Shown: positions 30,985 to 42,563 of the stretch, one piece after another
How the letters are laid out: each line of letters starts with the position of its first letter
Position numbering within the stretch: the stretch's first letter is position 1
Assembly (NCBI GenBank): GCA_903772945.1
Contig: CAICTM010000434.1
Location: 1-64,000, forward strand
Length of the DNA stretch: 64,000 nt
DNA from: Seminavis robusta
Lineage: Eukaryota; Bacillariophyta; Bacillariophyceae; Naviculales; Naviculaceae
Direction: 5' to 3'
Position numbers and translations under genes: made by a program
The notes under the pieces: model-generated
What the model was told of the DNA's origin: nothing
The model's input: the letters and a program-made list of their open reading frames with translations, nothing else
Database searches by the model: none

Positions 30985-32742
30985 CTAAGCATCCACCTCG
31001 ATAATACGATCCTTCTCGTTCTCCGAATCAGTTGTGACGATTTTGCCTTCCTCCTCCTCAAGATCCAGCTTCTCCTTTACGTCATCGACTTCCTCGTCGA
31101 CGTCAACGTCGTTCTCCATTCCATTCTCAGCTGTGCCCTCGTCAAAGGGAAGAGGAATCAATGGCATCCTCGCACGGTCTCCACGCGCGAGGATATCAAG
31201 GAACGACACCAAGTAGGTGAAAAAGCCACTGATGAGGGGAGTGATAATGAAGGACACCATGGTCTTGCTTCCGCAGAGAGCGCAGATCGCGTCATTTCGA
31301 AGCCAAAAGTAATCAAACAACCCTCCGTCCGCATCGTTTACGACTCCATTGATTAGGACCGTCACGACTCCTGCGATGCATCCAGAAATGGCCCCAAGTT
31401 CGGTCGGTGCCTTCAACAAGCCCCAGTCTCTTGTCTGCAATCCCAGAAAGACGGGTAACACACTAGTAGCACAAACCAAATCTGCCACCAAGAAAAGACT
31501 GATGACATCATACTGAATCGATGCCATGTAGATAGCTGGGACGTTGATGGACACCACCAATGCTCTTGTGATCCATTTGGGATTCCAGCCAATCTTGACC
31601 AAGTCAGCACTGAAGATGGAGGTGATCCCATTCTGGAGAGAATCAATCGATGAAGCAGCAAGCGCCGTCACCAAGATCAAGACAAGAACGTGCCATCCAT
31701 TGCCCATGGGTGCGAGCAAATCGAAAAATGCCAAAAAGGCAAACTTTTCAAAGTTGTCGTAGGATTCCGGGTCATTGGCATAGGCAATCATCCCCATGAT
31801 ACCAAAGAATGCCATGAGCAAGAAGACCATTGCAGATCCTACGAGAAAGCCTCGACGAAGGGCTTTCTCATCTTCAGCCGCCCAGACACGTTGCCAGGTA
31901 GCTTGGTTGAAGAGTTCAGCACAGACAATGGCAATGAAGAGGGTGACTGCCGCCATGAGACCATCCGTGGTCCAGTTGCTCGCCAAGGCGAACTCTTCTC
32001 GAGTGACACGGTTTTCTTGGAATGCACAAACAGCAATGGTCAACATCAAGACCAAGAGAGCCATGATGATGCCTTGAAACTTGTCTGTGAGGATACTGGC
32101 AGGAAGTCCTGCAAAGGTGGTGTACAGCACCGTGATGGCACCCAAACTGATTGTAACGGTGAGACCGAAGGAATCAGAAAAGTTGTTGACCAAGAGCGCA
32201 AAGACGTTGCTGATGGAAGTGAGCTCTGCCACAATGTAGATGAACATGTAAAAGACGCTGACCACGGCGGTTGCCACCTGCATGACGCGTCCATAGCGCT
32301 GGCGGCCAAAATCAGTAGTTCCAAAGGCCTTGCCACTGCCATTCTCATCCATGTAGTTTCTGACTTTGGGTCCTAACCAAGTGATCAAGACGGCTGGAAA
32401 GGCGGAGGCCGAGGCATAGCCCAGCACGCCAAGCCAGCTCAGGGATGGTGTAGCTCCCATTTCAGTGGTCCCGTACACAATCCATGCGCCCATACCGCTT
32501 GCAAAGAAGGAGAGCGCAATGGAGACACTGGAAGCAGAGTTGCGGGCGGACAAGAAGTAATCCGTTGTTTTCATCTTCTCGTGGTCACCAGCACTGCTGT
32601 TGTTGCCAAGCGTAAAGCATCGGCTGATGCTTTCAGGGAGGCAGCTGAGCATTCCCGTGCTACCCACAGCAAGGAGACTGAAGACTCCCAGGACAATGTA
32701 CAAGACAGCATAGGCTGCCGCCTCCGAAACGTTGAAGGCCAT
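30985..32742 (-). CDS. Sodium:solute symporter (SSS) family transporter
   Basis: A 585-aa single-exon membrane protein from the ATG at 32742 (MAFNVSEAAAYAVLYIVLG); the 46 codons further upstream read as hydrophobic leader but would put a second segment before the first family helix. Seen: about 13 hydrophobic segments with the SSS pattern TTDYFLSARN, FFASGMGAWIVYG, a GRVMQVATAVVSVFYMFIY helix, LYTTFAGLPASILTDKFQG and ALAASSIDSLQNG. The C-terminal 60 residues are very acidic. SSS proteins use Na+ or H+ gradients to import urea, amino acids, sugars or ions; the pattern is closest in feel to urea/proline-type members, but the substrate is not decided by sequence. Confidence 0.8.
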   Translation of the reverse strand: MAFNVSEAAAYAVLYIVLGVFSLLAVGSTGMLSCLPESISRCFTLGNNSSAGDHEKMKTTDYFLSARNSASSVSIALSFFASGMGAWIVYGTTEMGATPSLSWLGVLGYASASAFPAVLITWLGPKVRNYMDENGSGKAFGTTDFGRQRYGRVMQVATAVVSVFYMFIYIVAELTSISNVFALLVNNFSDSFGLTVTISLGAITVLYTTFAGLPASILTDKFQGIIMALLVLMLTIAVCAFQENRVTREEFALASNWTTDGLMAAVTLFIAIVCAELFNQATWQRVWAAEDEKALRRGFLVGSAMVFLLMAFFGIMGMIAYANDPESYDNFEKFAFLAFFDLLAPMGNGWHVLVLILVTALAASSIDSLQNGITSIFSADLVKIGWNPKWITRALVVSINVPAIYMASIQYDVISLFLVADLVCATSVLPVFLGLQTRDWGLLKAPTELGAISGCIAGVVTVLINGVVNDADGGLFDYFWLRNDAICALCGSKTMVSFIITPLISGFFTYLVSFLDILARGDRARMPLIPLPFDEGTAENGMENDVDVDEEVDDVKEKLDLEEEEGKIVTTDSENEKDRIIEVDA

Positions 32743-33473
32743 GGTTAGCAGTAGTAGTTGCTTGCAAGTGAAGTACAACGAAAAGCAGATTGATGAGGTA
32801 AATGAGATAGAGTAGAAGATACACAAGCCAAAATCAACAAAAGTGTGGGTTGGATGGATACGGTACCGTATCTTTCGCACGGATTAAAATTGATTGGGTT
32901 CAAAGATCCATGTCAGGATTTCACCCCCACCGCCAACAACCAACACAGATGGGTGGATGCTGTCAATCACAGAGGATGTGATTGGAGGCTACTGACGAAC
33001 TTTGGTTCCGGTTGCTGTTGACATCAACAGAAGGTGGTACGCACTTGATGTCAGCATCAACATGGTGATGTGGGCAATACTAGCTAGAGTACATTAATAA
33101 TTTTGAGAAGCCTTGGCTTTGAGGGGATGAATTCTCTCCACGTCAGACTTTACGCTCGGGAGTGACAGTCGAGTCACCGAGCCTCAGTCAAGCACGAAGT
33201 AGATTCAAGGGCGAGGGTTTTGGTGTCCTGTGCATGTGCTGGCCAAATAGCATCGTACATGACATTGTATCAGCTCATGTATCATATCATCACACCAAAA
33301 GAGTCCCCCCAGTCAACGAAAAAGCATGATCCAAGGACATAGCACTAAACTCTTAGTAAAAAACCTAGATAATCAAAAAGTGCAGTACAATCAAATTTAA
33401 AGCCACTTTCAAGCTCTGCATTTCATAGAGTGTACCGTTCCTTTTCCCCAGGAAAGCTTCTCCAAGAAGATTT
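32743..33473. other. Intergenic region, no supported gene
   Basis: 731 bp between the symporter start and the end of the DUF6824 gene. It should hold the symporter promoter. No gene or RNA recognised. Confidence 0.5.
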
Positions 33474-36296
33474 TCAGCGCTTTTGCTTCTTGCTGGCTTG
33501 TACGTCCCCGGTTGTACTCATGCGCTTCGCCACTCCAGCGGCATTCCTGAGCATTTGGAGGGAAGCTCCAACGGCTCCTGAAGGTTCAGCACCAGAATTT
33601 GCCCGACTTGATGACAGGACAGATTGAGCTAATCGTTCCATACGATCCAAACGAAGGGTTCTGGAGACTCTTGACTCCTCCATCGCGTGGAGCTCCTTGG
33701 TGACTTGATTCATTCGTTGTTGAACGGACGATTTGGTCAAGCCCATGGAATCAAAAGCAGGGCATTTGTGCAAAGCAGGGCCCTAGATCGATAAGCAAGG
33801 AGAACAGCCATTGCGTGAGTAAAAAGGAAACAACTGACTGAACACTGAAGTGGCCTATGCTCCCAAGCATTGACTTACAAGTTGATATTCTGTGCCAAGA
33901 TCGCTGGTCGATGAGAGGACTCCAGTGAAGCCCTCGGATAAAAGACGATCACAAAGCAAGATCTCTCGTACGGCGGAACCGCCCATATCAGCGGCGTCCC
34001 ATCCTTTGGGCTGATCTTCCCAAGTTTCACCGGCTGAATCCGCTTTCTGGGCGGCTCCCTGGATCTTGCTCTTGATTTCATGTCCCTTGCTCTTGACAAA
34101 GACAGAGCGTAGTCGAGTCAAAAGAGCAACTTGGTCAACGACATCATCCGCCAACTGAGGGTCAAATGCCGCGGTCGCGACGACTGCAGGATCTTCCTTG
34201 TATTCAGCATGTTCTAATACAAAGTCCGCAGTCGCGAATGCGACCGGCCGTCCAACCGGATCAGCAACATCCAAGGTCATTGCCCACCGTGACAGTTCTC
34301 GGTCCAGCCACTGGGGTACGTGCATTCCGAGCCCACTGTATTGCTTGCGCTGCGATGTACCAGCCGCCGCCGTCCCATGCCGTCGCAGTTTTTCCAGCAG
34401 CATAATCGTCTTGGTTGCCAGTTCCCTGGGGTCTCTTTGGTACTCAACAGCAGCCTCAGTTGCAAGTCTATCTCTTGCTTCCATTGGTTGGTTGCTGTTG
34501 TTCTTCCAGCCACTGCTGTTGGCTTTTTGCTTCAGGACGCTGGCAAAACCGTACCAAGTCCAGTCCAATCGCTTGGCAAAAGTGGGCAGGCCCACAAAGG
34601 ACTTTGTGTGCGCTTCAGGAGTCCACACTGGCAACCCATGGGAACACAATACGGACAAGATCAGGGTTTCAAGGTGAGACATTTCCAAGGACTGAGCCGC
34701 CGAGAAGGCTTCAGCGCGTTTCATGGCCATGGCAATACCAATTGCTCGCTCTCCGGCCGAATCGGCACCGGGCTTGCCCTTGCTGGAGGCGCCAGGAGTG
34801 CTGGCTTTTTCTTGTGCTTGTGGAGGAAGATCACCAAGGTCGGAAGGGGCGGCGCCAAGAGCTTCGACCAGAGAGGCACGTCGTTGAGTTTCGACCGAAA
34901 AATGACGCGATGTCATGGCCGCGGATGGATGCAGAGAGGGCGTTGCTCCCATCAATCCAGCACCTGGAGCACGAGTACTTGGACCACAAAGAGATGCTGC
35001 AACGGCTGCTTGCTCCCTGGCAGCCGCAGCAGCTGCTGCCATTTGCATCTGTTGCTGCTGCATTTGCCGGTACTCGACATTCATCATCTGGGCTCTTTGC
35101 AGATCAGCGGCAGAACCATAGACACCAGCATCCAATGGACCGCCGGGCCCCAATCCTCCAAACGCTGCAACTCCAGGAGAAACTCCTACTGCAGCCGCAT
35201 CCATAAGGTTCTGTTCTCGCATGATGCGGATGCGTTGCATTTCTTGCAGCCGAATCATTTCAGCTTCGGTGGGGGCAGCCTGCGACTTGTCCCATAGTTG
35301 ACGCGACGACGGAGGCAAACCGCCCAGAAGGCTTCTGCGACTGGCGGGACTGGCTAGCGCTGTTGGATCCACACTACTTCGCCTGCTTCGTGGACCCATA
35401 ATGTCAGCCTCCATGCCAGGAGGCAGCATGGCATCGTACATACGAGGCAAGTTGTTTCCTCCCAAAACAACCTTGGATGAGGACTTGGCACTCCCCGGAA
35501 CCTTGTCTGCATCCTTTCCATCCGCCTTGAGCTTGGGACTTCCTGCTGTCTTTTCTTCGGAAGACGACACACTGCCGTTCCGTTCCAGGACACCCGTTCC
35601 GAACTGAAGATTACAGTCCGCCTTGTGGATATTACTCTCATTATCATTGACCCCCCGTGGAAAGCGATTGGTCACATCTTGCTCCCGATACTTGCCGCCA
35701 TTGGAAGAGTCTTTGTCCTGGTTACTATTACTGGCAGCCGCCGCCAACTGCATGAGTTCAGCGGCATCATCCTTGTTTCGGAGTGCCTGTTTGACCTTTT
35801 GGACTTGGGTATCTTCATCGACAATGGCCCAGACTTCTTTGGAATGAAAGCCATGAGGAACTCCCAGTTGTTCCAATTCGGCCGTGCTCTCCAACTTTCG
35901 TAAGAACTTGCCTCCACGTGAGGCGATGACTTCCAGAATTTCTCTGGCAATGGCATCTTTGCGCATTCGTTTTTCCGCCGCAATATACTCGACTTTACGC
36001 TCCTTTACCAGACGACGAAACCGAACATTGCCTTCATTTTCAGCACAGGGAGTGCCTCTGCCCAATAGAACGTCGTTTTCGGTAACAGAGGTCACAAAGG
36101 TGGGTTGGGGGGCTTGCTGCTGCTGCTGCTGATGGAGACCATGCCGAGGAGCCAGACCATGAGGAGGATGAGGATAGCCGGAGTAGAGAGAAGCCTGGCC
36201 TGGCTGCTGGAGTCTTGCTTGTTGCTGGCGAGCCTGCATCATCATGTTCAGAATTCGTTGCTGCTGGTTGCCGCCGTACTGCATGTTGCGATTCAT
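33474..36296 (-). CDS. DUF6824-domain regulator with polyglutamine regions
   Basis: Two exons on the minus strand, 36296-33879 and 33782-33474, with a 96-nt intron (GTAAGT...TCTAG, phase 0); about 908 aa. Seen: a Gln/Met-rich N-terminus (QQQRILNMMMQARQQQ), then the DUF6824 domain (about 65-160): TENDVLLGRGTPCAENEGN, VRFRRLVKERKVEYI, AIAREILEVIASRGGKFL. This domain, frequent in diatoms, resembles a DNA-binding or partner-binding module. A Ser/Ala/Gln-rich middle follows and a C-terminal helical region (about 570-830) with WTPEAHTKSFVGLPTFAKRLD. Exon 2 encodes a helical tail ending in KKQKR. The ATG at 36296 is preferred over one 27 codons upstream, which reads hydrophobic leader. A nuclear regulatory role is inferred. 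Confidence 0.8.
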
Positions 36297-39201
36297 TAAG
36301 CTTGGGTAGAAAAAGAAAAATAGGGAGGTAGATGGGTAGATCTGCAGGGGTATCGGAAGAAAAAGGTACAAAGACAATGAGAGACAATGATACCCCCAAG
36401 CAGGATAATGCCAAGTTTACATGGACAAACTCGTCTCAGACGACGGTTATCGCCATGGGTACCATCCAGAATCCAGAACATCAAAACTCCAACAACAGCA
36501 GCAACCCGTCAATGCTTACCGACTTTGATGCTCAACAGAATGAGATTGTGGGCACAAAGGAAGACGAGTAAGTGAAGCTCTTGCTTTCAGAGAATAAGGA
36601 TTCCCAGGATTACTGTGGAAGTCAAGGAAAGTGATCAGGGTTTCCAGCGTTTGCCTCTATGATATGTATGTCGCTAATGGACGTGAATTACAATTGGCTT
36701 GCTTGTGTCCGGTTTTTGAAGTGAATGCTTGATGGCACTGATGATGGTGCATTCGCGGCTTTGCTGCAACACTTTGGAGTGTAAAAAAGTTCTCGTACCA
36801 AAAGAAATCAATCGATCTTTCGATTCCTACAGATTTTTCTATACAGTGTGCTTGAGTTGTGCTGGTTAGGCCCACTGGTAAATTCTACTAAGTCAAGTCG
36901 GACACCACGAATTCTGGAAGGTGCTGGTGAAGGTCCTCAACAATCCTATTCAACGGAACGTTAAACTATGCTCTACCTAGCTATTTTCAACCAAGAAGTA
37001 CCATGTGTTTCTACACTGATTGAGCTCTAAACAATCCCGCCAAATCTCAAACGTTGTTGAGTGCCCAAGATCCAAGGGGTTCCGGAAAGAATTCGCTGAT
37101 TTCGAGAGAACCTTGTGTGGTAGGTCAGTAGTTTGAGTTCACACATTTACTAACCATTGAATACAAGACAGCAAGATGTGAATTATTGGGTATCTTGATC
37201 GATATAAATCCATTGGGGCTTTGTAGTATTAGATACTCAAGAGCATACATGATCCAGAAAGAAAGTGATTAAATCTATTAGAGACTTCGCTGTAAAGCAA
37301 AGCGTGATACTTGAGACTGGTACGCATAGATAAATAGACAATTTACACTAGGTGCAAGGGCTGTGATATTATAGTTGATTGCGAAGAGCTCTGGCGATGC
37401 ATCACCACTTACATCGTGAATCCTGTCAAAGTGAATACTATCTCTCAGGTTCACGCGAAAGAGACAGTGACCCCAGGTGATGAAAGGAAATCCCGCTTGA
37501 ACGGAAGCTCTTACTTAGCATTCTCACTTTCATTGCAATAATAGAAATATCAATGGAGTCCTCCAACACAGCAAACGCGTTCCCCAAAGCTCAAAGGGAA
37601 CATTGATAAATTGAGTCAGGACTTCAAGAAAAAAGCTCTTCAGTGGCCGAAACACCCACTAGGTTGGCAGTCGTCCATGGAATTGATCAGTTGAAGCGAA
37701 ATTGAGTTTCTTAGGTGAATTACGGGGGTTATTCGCACAAACGTGACCTCTCCATGAGCCAGTGACGAGGAGCGTTTCTCTACTGTCTTCTTGGCAGTTT
37801 AGCTGAACGAACTGGTGTCTGGGAGCATGACTGGAAAAGCGATTCTATGAGGATGGAGAAGTCAGAAGCTGTTCAGCGTTGCGAGAGTACGAAAGTTCTA
37901 CGGTACCATTCGTGTTCGTGAGCTGTACTGGTACATGCACCAGCACAGTGTATGTGGTATGGGTACTGTATGTAAGAGCAGCTGTTCTTTCCTGGGCAGT
38001 CTCAAGATCGCTCAACGGCTCATTTATTTTGAGGCCTGGTTTATACCGCACATATGCCCCTTCTGTCCACAATCCAGCAAAAATACAAGTAAGAGATTAC
38101 GAGGCATGGTTTGCACCGGGATGTTGCCAGTGGGGCTTTCGAGCGCTCGAGCTCTTTCGAGGCCTCAAGTTGTGCGGTTTCACCAGTGGTACAGCAATGT
38201 ACGGTTGTGGACGTGGTCTGCTTGGAGCGAAAGGAACACAAGAGGGAAAGAAGTTGTTCTGTCTGGCCTTTGCTGTATGTGGCTACATATAAGCTTATAT
38301 GTACCGGTACCGGTACCAACTGGTACCGGCCATGTACTGGTGATGCATGCACAAGTACCAGTGCAACACGATCTTTGCTTGCACCCACAAGCCACAGTTC
38401 CTGCACTGGGGAAAGAAAAGGCTGAGCAAGATACACAGACTACACATGTACATACATGTACATGTACTGTAGACTGCAGAACAGATTCTGTAGACTGTTC
38501 TACAGATTCAGGCTTCAATGCCTTCCCACAACAGACGCAACAATTGCCTGTCACGGTTGTATGCGAGCTGTAATAAATAAGGAAACCTGGACAGCACGCA
38601 ATGCCAATTGCCCACCACCCCAGACTTTCGAAATTCGTGGATGAAATAAGCAGACCCATTCAAGCTGAAGCGTGGATGAAATAAGCTAGCTAATATGCAG
38701 ACCCATTCAAGCTCGAAACGTCCAAGATACCTGGTACCTGTACCGTGCCAATGTCACCGCGGTATCGGTTCCAGTGGCCCCCGCCGGTACAATAATAGAA
38801 TGTCATTTGTAAAGCTGAACTGTTTCTGTCGTCTCCCTACTAGCTAGACTAGCTACCCATAGTACGGTAGTACAAGCCAAACTACGCAACGAAAACAAGA
38901 AAATTGTGCCACCACAGCTGTGGCTCCATTGCTTCTACTGGCTGGCTCAGCAGCAAAATCTACATCGACGGGTCATTCCTCCAACCGCTGGAATGCTGGA
39001 ATGAATTGCCTCCAGGCATGAAATGGTTGTACGAGTACACATGCGTTGGACCAGCCTTCGCGGAACGAGCCATCGCCGTCCAGTATTCAATAATTGAAAA
39101 TTTGTCATAGCCTGCCTTTGCTGTACATGTACATGTAGTCCATCATGTCTTGATGCGATGCTCCCTTCGTTAATAGTAGGATTCATTCTTACCATGGCAA
39201 G
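36297..39201. other. Long gene-poor region
   Basis: About 2.9 kb. From 36.6 to 37.8 kb there is no frame of note and AT content is higher than in neighbouring genes. From 37.85 to 38.9 kb several frames overlap on both strands and the sequence is dominated by GTACATGTAC and GGTACCGGTACC palindromes, so I regard the frames as chance. A 79-codon plus-strand frame at 36332-36571 next to the DUF6824 start has no recognisable features. Confidence 0.5.
38301..38470. repeat. GGTACC/ACCGGT/GTACATGTAC palindrome cluster
   Basis: Run of short palindromes: ACCGGTACCGGTACC near 38303, TGGTACCGG near 38321, and ACATGTACATACATGTACATG near 38445. These are perfect self-complementary units packed in tandem or near tandem, and similar ones recur at many intergenic sites in the window. 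Confidence 0.7.
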
Positions 39202-40301
39202 CTATGCAGCGGCCACTTCTTCCTGACTACCTCCAGCACTGTCCTCCTGCTTGTAATCTTCCAATACCCCACAATCGACAATCCGCAAGGTAGCACTCTT
39301 GGGTTTTCCGTAGGACGTCAAGACAGACGTTTGCCATTCCTGAATGACGGCCAAGGATTCGGGTGTGAGCTTTCCAAAGGCTCGATGAATGCCATCCAAA
39401 TGAGGGCTGTCATGAGCGCAAAGAATGAATCTCGAGTCAATTTCGTTGACCTTGGCACACAGCATGGCCACAGTTCCGGCCGTGTGCCACATCGCCAAGG
39501 GTTCGTCCGCCGGAGGTGGCAAATCGCGACGCAAAGGACTGGGTCGAATCCGCGTATTGGGTACGGCGTTGTCGTACGGAAAGGATTGCCAGCATTGTCC
39601 GGTCCCGCCCGTATTGGTCAAGACGTCGCCTCCACAAATACCCACTTCTCGTTCAATTCGATACAAGATGGTATTCTTGTAGGCAGCTTCTTGGATCAGA
39701 CCTATAAAATTGATACAGGTCTCGGGCATGACGGTGGATGCAACTTGCATAATCAAACGTTCCGTGGTAATAGAGGGTTGATCCACAGAAAACTTGTCTT
39801 GTCTTTTTCGGGAGCCTCGGCACTGGTAGAAGTACCTGTAGCATCATTTTCTTCGGACTCTTCTTCCTTTGGCACAGCCACAGAAATATCTTCACTGTCT
39901 TCCGCCACAGATGGAGAAGCAGCAACGACATCTCCTCCCGTGGTCGGCGGTTCCACGGCAATATCCAGATAGACAAATTGACTTCCTAGCGACAAGACGG
40001 CATCGTTCCAGTGTTGCAAATCCCAGTGATGTTGATTGCGATCCCAGTATTCGCCCTGCAACGACCGACCTCCACGACCTTCCCGATACTTGATGTACCA
40101 TCCGTGACCACGAGATCCGTGACTTCCATTAATCGAACGCTTCCCTTTGCCCTTTTTCTTTTTGGGAGTGGCCAGCCATCGGCGTTGTTGTGGCCATTCG
40201 GACGAGGAAGACGCCAATCCAGGCAACAGTAATCTACTTCTACTAGACGCAGCAACCCTATGGGCCATGCGGTGCAGAGTGGTGCTGTAGATGGAGCTCA
40301 T
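39202..40301 (-). CDS. Mitochondrial cyclophilin-like protein with a possible frameshift
   Basis: Two overlapping minus-strand frames make one gene. The first, from the ATG at 40301, starts with an Arg/Ser-rich presequence (MAHRVAASSRSRLLLPG, then RRWLATPKKKK) typical of mitochondrial targeting and reaches FVYLDIAVE, a cyclophilin-like first strand. The second holds the rest: TTERLIMQVASTVMPETCINF, LYRIEREVGICGGDVL, TGQCWQSFPYDNAVPN, MWHTAGTVAMLCAKV, SRFILCAHDSPHLDG and AFGKLTPES. Cyclophilins catalyse prolyl isomerisation; several active-site positions deviate, so activity is uncertain. The frames meet at 39793-39802, where a 5-bp unit (ACAAG on the minus strand) is duplicated; removing one copy restores the frame, as would a 38-nt GT-AG intron (39832-39795), which would be unusually short here. 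Confidence 0.65.
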
Positions 40302-41505
40302 GCTGACCAGAGAATGAATAGCTACAAACCACACTCTGTGGTGAGAAAAGCTGCCGCTGTCGCCTTGAAGATCTTGTGGTGCCATGGTCGTCCTTCGCGC
40401 TTCGCGCGTCACTCTGGATCACGAATTAGTCGTGATTAAAAAGCTAGCTGTACAACCCACGCACCGAGGAAGGCATCGACGGGAGAGACAGCCAAAACTC
40501 AAACCCACATACACGATGGAACTGTTTGCCTTCTCGTGGCAATAGCCAGCCATTCAGTTGCATTCAGGTAGCATTTCAAATCCTTTCCATGATTCCCTTC
40601 CCTTGCAGTTGTTTTGGTCTAGTTTCAACTCATTCCCATGACTCTTCGCCTCCTGGCTTGGATTTCTAGTAGTAAACGTTCTGACACAAGTAACTTTGTG
40701 TGTACAATCAAAAGAAACTACTTTTTGAGAAAAGAGGATGTTCCTCTATGCTTGCATATGAACTCCTTATGCATGGTCTTGGTATTTCACACACAACCTT
40801 GAACTGTGCAACCCCCCACACCCACCCAACCCCTCCTCCTCCATACAACCCCCCACCCGACAACCAACCAGCCAACTGCCGATTGTGAGCAATGAGCAGT
40901 GGTGGCTACTTTGTTCATTCTTTCCTCTTTGACCTCAACAACCTTTTCCGTGGACTACCCTCGCCACCATGCATCTCCGTCACACGTTTTCTGCCTGCCT
41001 CAATGGGTGCTCTCAGGTTTACCGACCTTTCCAGACTTTGCAATTTTCCAACAAGTCATGTCTGTTCCTAGTAGGACCCAGAGGGTTGGCTCTCCCAGCA
41101 TTGGTTTGATTGTGTCCACGCACCTTGCCTTGCAGCACCCACTTTCCAAAATGCACTATCTGCCTCATCATATTGTACGGTACCCAGCTTTTACATCTGA
41201 AACTATCCGATCCTGTTCAAGTGCTCTAGGATAGCTAGTTGGCAAATGTTTCCCTCTAATAGCCAGTTTCTTTGGCATAGTTACAAAGTGCTGGTTGTGT
41301 ATTGACTAGCTATGGTAGCTACCGTGGCTACCGGTACAGCGTTTGGGGTTCGTTGTTTAGCATTATTTTTATTTTATTGTTTTTCCAAAAGATCCACTCT
41401 CTCGCCTCTCGTGCAAGAGTGTCATTGCGAAAGAACCTCTCTTGATTCGATTCGATTGTCCATCAAAGCCAAATCCAATACTCCTACATACCGTACTTTC
41501 CAACC
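40302..41505. other. Intergenic region, no supported gene
   Basis: About 1.2 kb between two divergent genes. A C-rich patch (CCCCACACCCACCCAACCCC-like) lies near 40811-40860. The open frame at 40899-41234 has no family features. Confidence 0.5.
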
Positions 41506-42336
41506 ATGACGACTACTGCTCCCGCTTCTGCTTCTAGCGGTACTGCTCCTGCTACCGGTAGCCCACGCGTCTTGCGGACTACGTTCCACTTCCAAGCCGA
41601 AAAGCAAAAGAAAGAATTCAAGGCGAAAGTCTTTGCCAAGACTTTCCTCATGGGGACGCATCTTCGTGCCGGGGCCAAGAGTCCGGTGAAGGTGTTGCAG
41701 GGTCAGCATGGTGATATTTTGAACCAGATTTGTGACTATGCTTCGCCTTTGCCGAAGGAACGCGACTTTTACTACAAAATGGGGCTATCAATGTGCGTTG
41801 GGACGGAGCATGTGTTTGTGGAAGAATTGGAGCAACCGGAGAAACTGATGAGTCCACAGTACACGTTGTGTTCCCTCAACAGCCAGCCGATCTGCGGTGC
41901 GTTCAATTGCAAGCCTCTTCTTGTTGATTTTTTGAAAAAATTCGCTTGCAAAAAGAACACGGCAGAGAATGACAATGACAATGACGACGACAGCTGTTTC
42001 TGGAATGAGGGACAGTTGCGTGCGGCGTGGAAGGACTTTGCAGTGGAACGCTTTTGTGATCGTCCCAATGGCAACTGTAGAGGGCTTTGCTGTGTGATTT
42101 CGGGAGATACGATCGCCTGGGGCTATGGGGGCATGAATCTCTACCCCGTGGCTCGCATGTGGAAACCCGCTACTCAAGCTGATTTGGTGGAACGTGGCTT
42201 TGTCAACCCCAAGCATCCAGGAAACTCAGGCAAAGGCATTTTGTGGCAATACGCCAAGATTGCTCGTGATGATCCGAAGCAGTTGGAGGATGAAGATGAA
42301 AACAAAGAAAACGAGGGTGGAGATGGCAACAACTGA
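41506..42336 (+). CDS. Hypothetical cysteine-containing protein
   Basis: A 276-aa single-exon protein that I do not recognise. Seen: an Ala/Thr/Ser-rich start, then RVLRTTFHFQAEKQKKEF, a central region with several Cys residues (ICDYAS, MCVGTEHVF, TLCSLNSQPICGAFNC), an Asp/Asn run, and a second Cys-containing segment (FCDRPNGNCRGLCCVISGD) followed by IAWGYGGMNLYPVARMW. The tail is acidic (EDENKENEGGD). No signal peptide or membrane segment. The steady codon and residue composition supports a real gene. The paired Cys groups could bind metal, but this is inference. Confidence 0.6.
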   Translation: MTTTAPASASSGTAPATGSPRVLRTTFHFQAEKQKKEFKAKVFAKTFLMGTHLRAGAKSPVKVLQGQHGDILNQICDYASPLPKERDFYYKMGLSMCVGTEHVFVEELEQPEKLMSPQYTLCSLNSQPICGAFNCKPLLVDFLKKFACKKNTAENDNDNDDDSCFWNEGQLRAAWKDFAVERFCDRPNGNCRGLCCVISGDTIAWGYGGMNLYPVARMWKPATQADLVERGFVNPKHPGNSGKGILWQYAKIARDDPKQLEDEDENKENEGGDGNN

Positions 42337-42563
42337 GGGAGCTGTTCCGTTTCGCTGAGCTTTTGCAACACTATCCGGCTGCGGTAGCTGGGTTCGCAGT
42401 TGCAGAGGAAACAAATAATGATGAGTGTTACGGGCTGGTGAAAATCTCTTCGCTCAAGGCACTCTCTAAAGTATGGATTCAATGACTCTCGATCCGCTGA
42501 CGGAATAAAAAAACCGTGTAGTTGCTGACTCCTACCAAAATAGTTTTATGATTCGATTCGCTA

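Noticed and set aside
31690-32376. 228-codon plus-strand frame opposite the sodium:solute symporter
   Set aside because: It is the antisense of membrane helices; it has no family pattern.
34320-35297. 325-codon plus-strand frame opposite the DUF6824 gene
   Set aside because: It is the complement of Gln/Ala-rich codons; composition is odd and there are no motifs.
37845-38659. Several overlapping frames of 75-212 codons
   Set aside because: They lie in palindrome-rich repeat DNA on both strands and match nothing.
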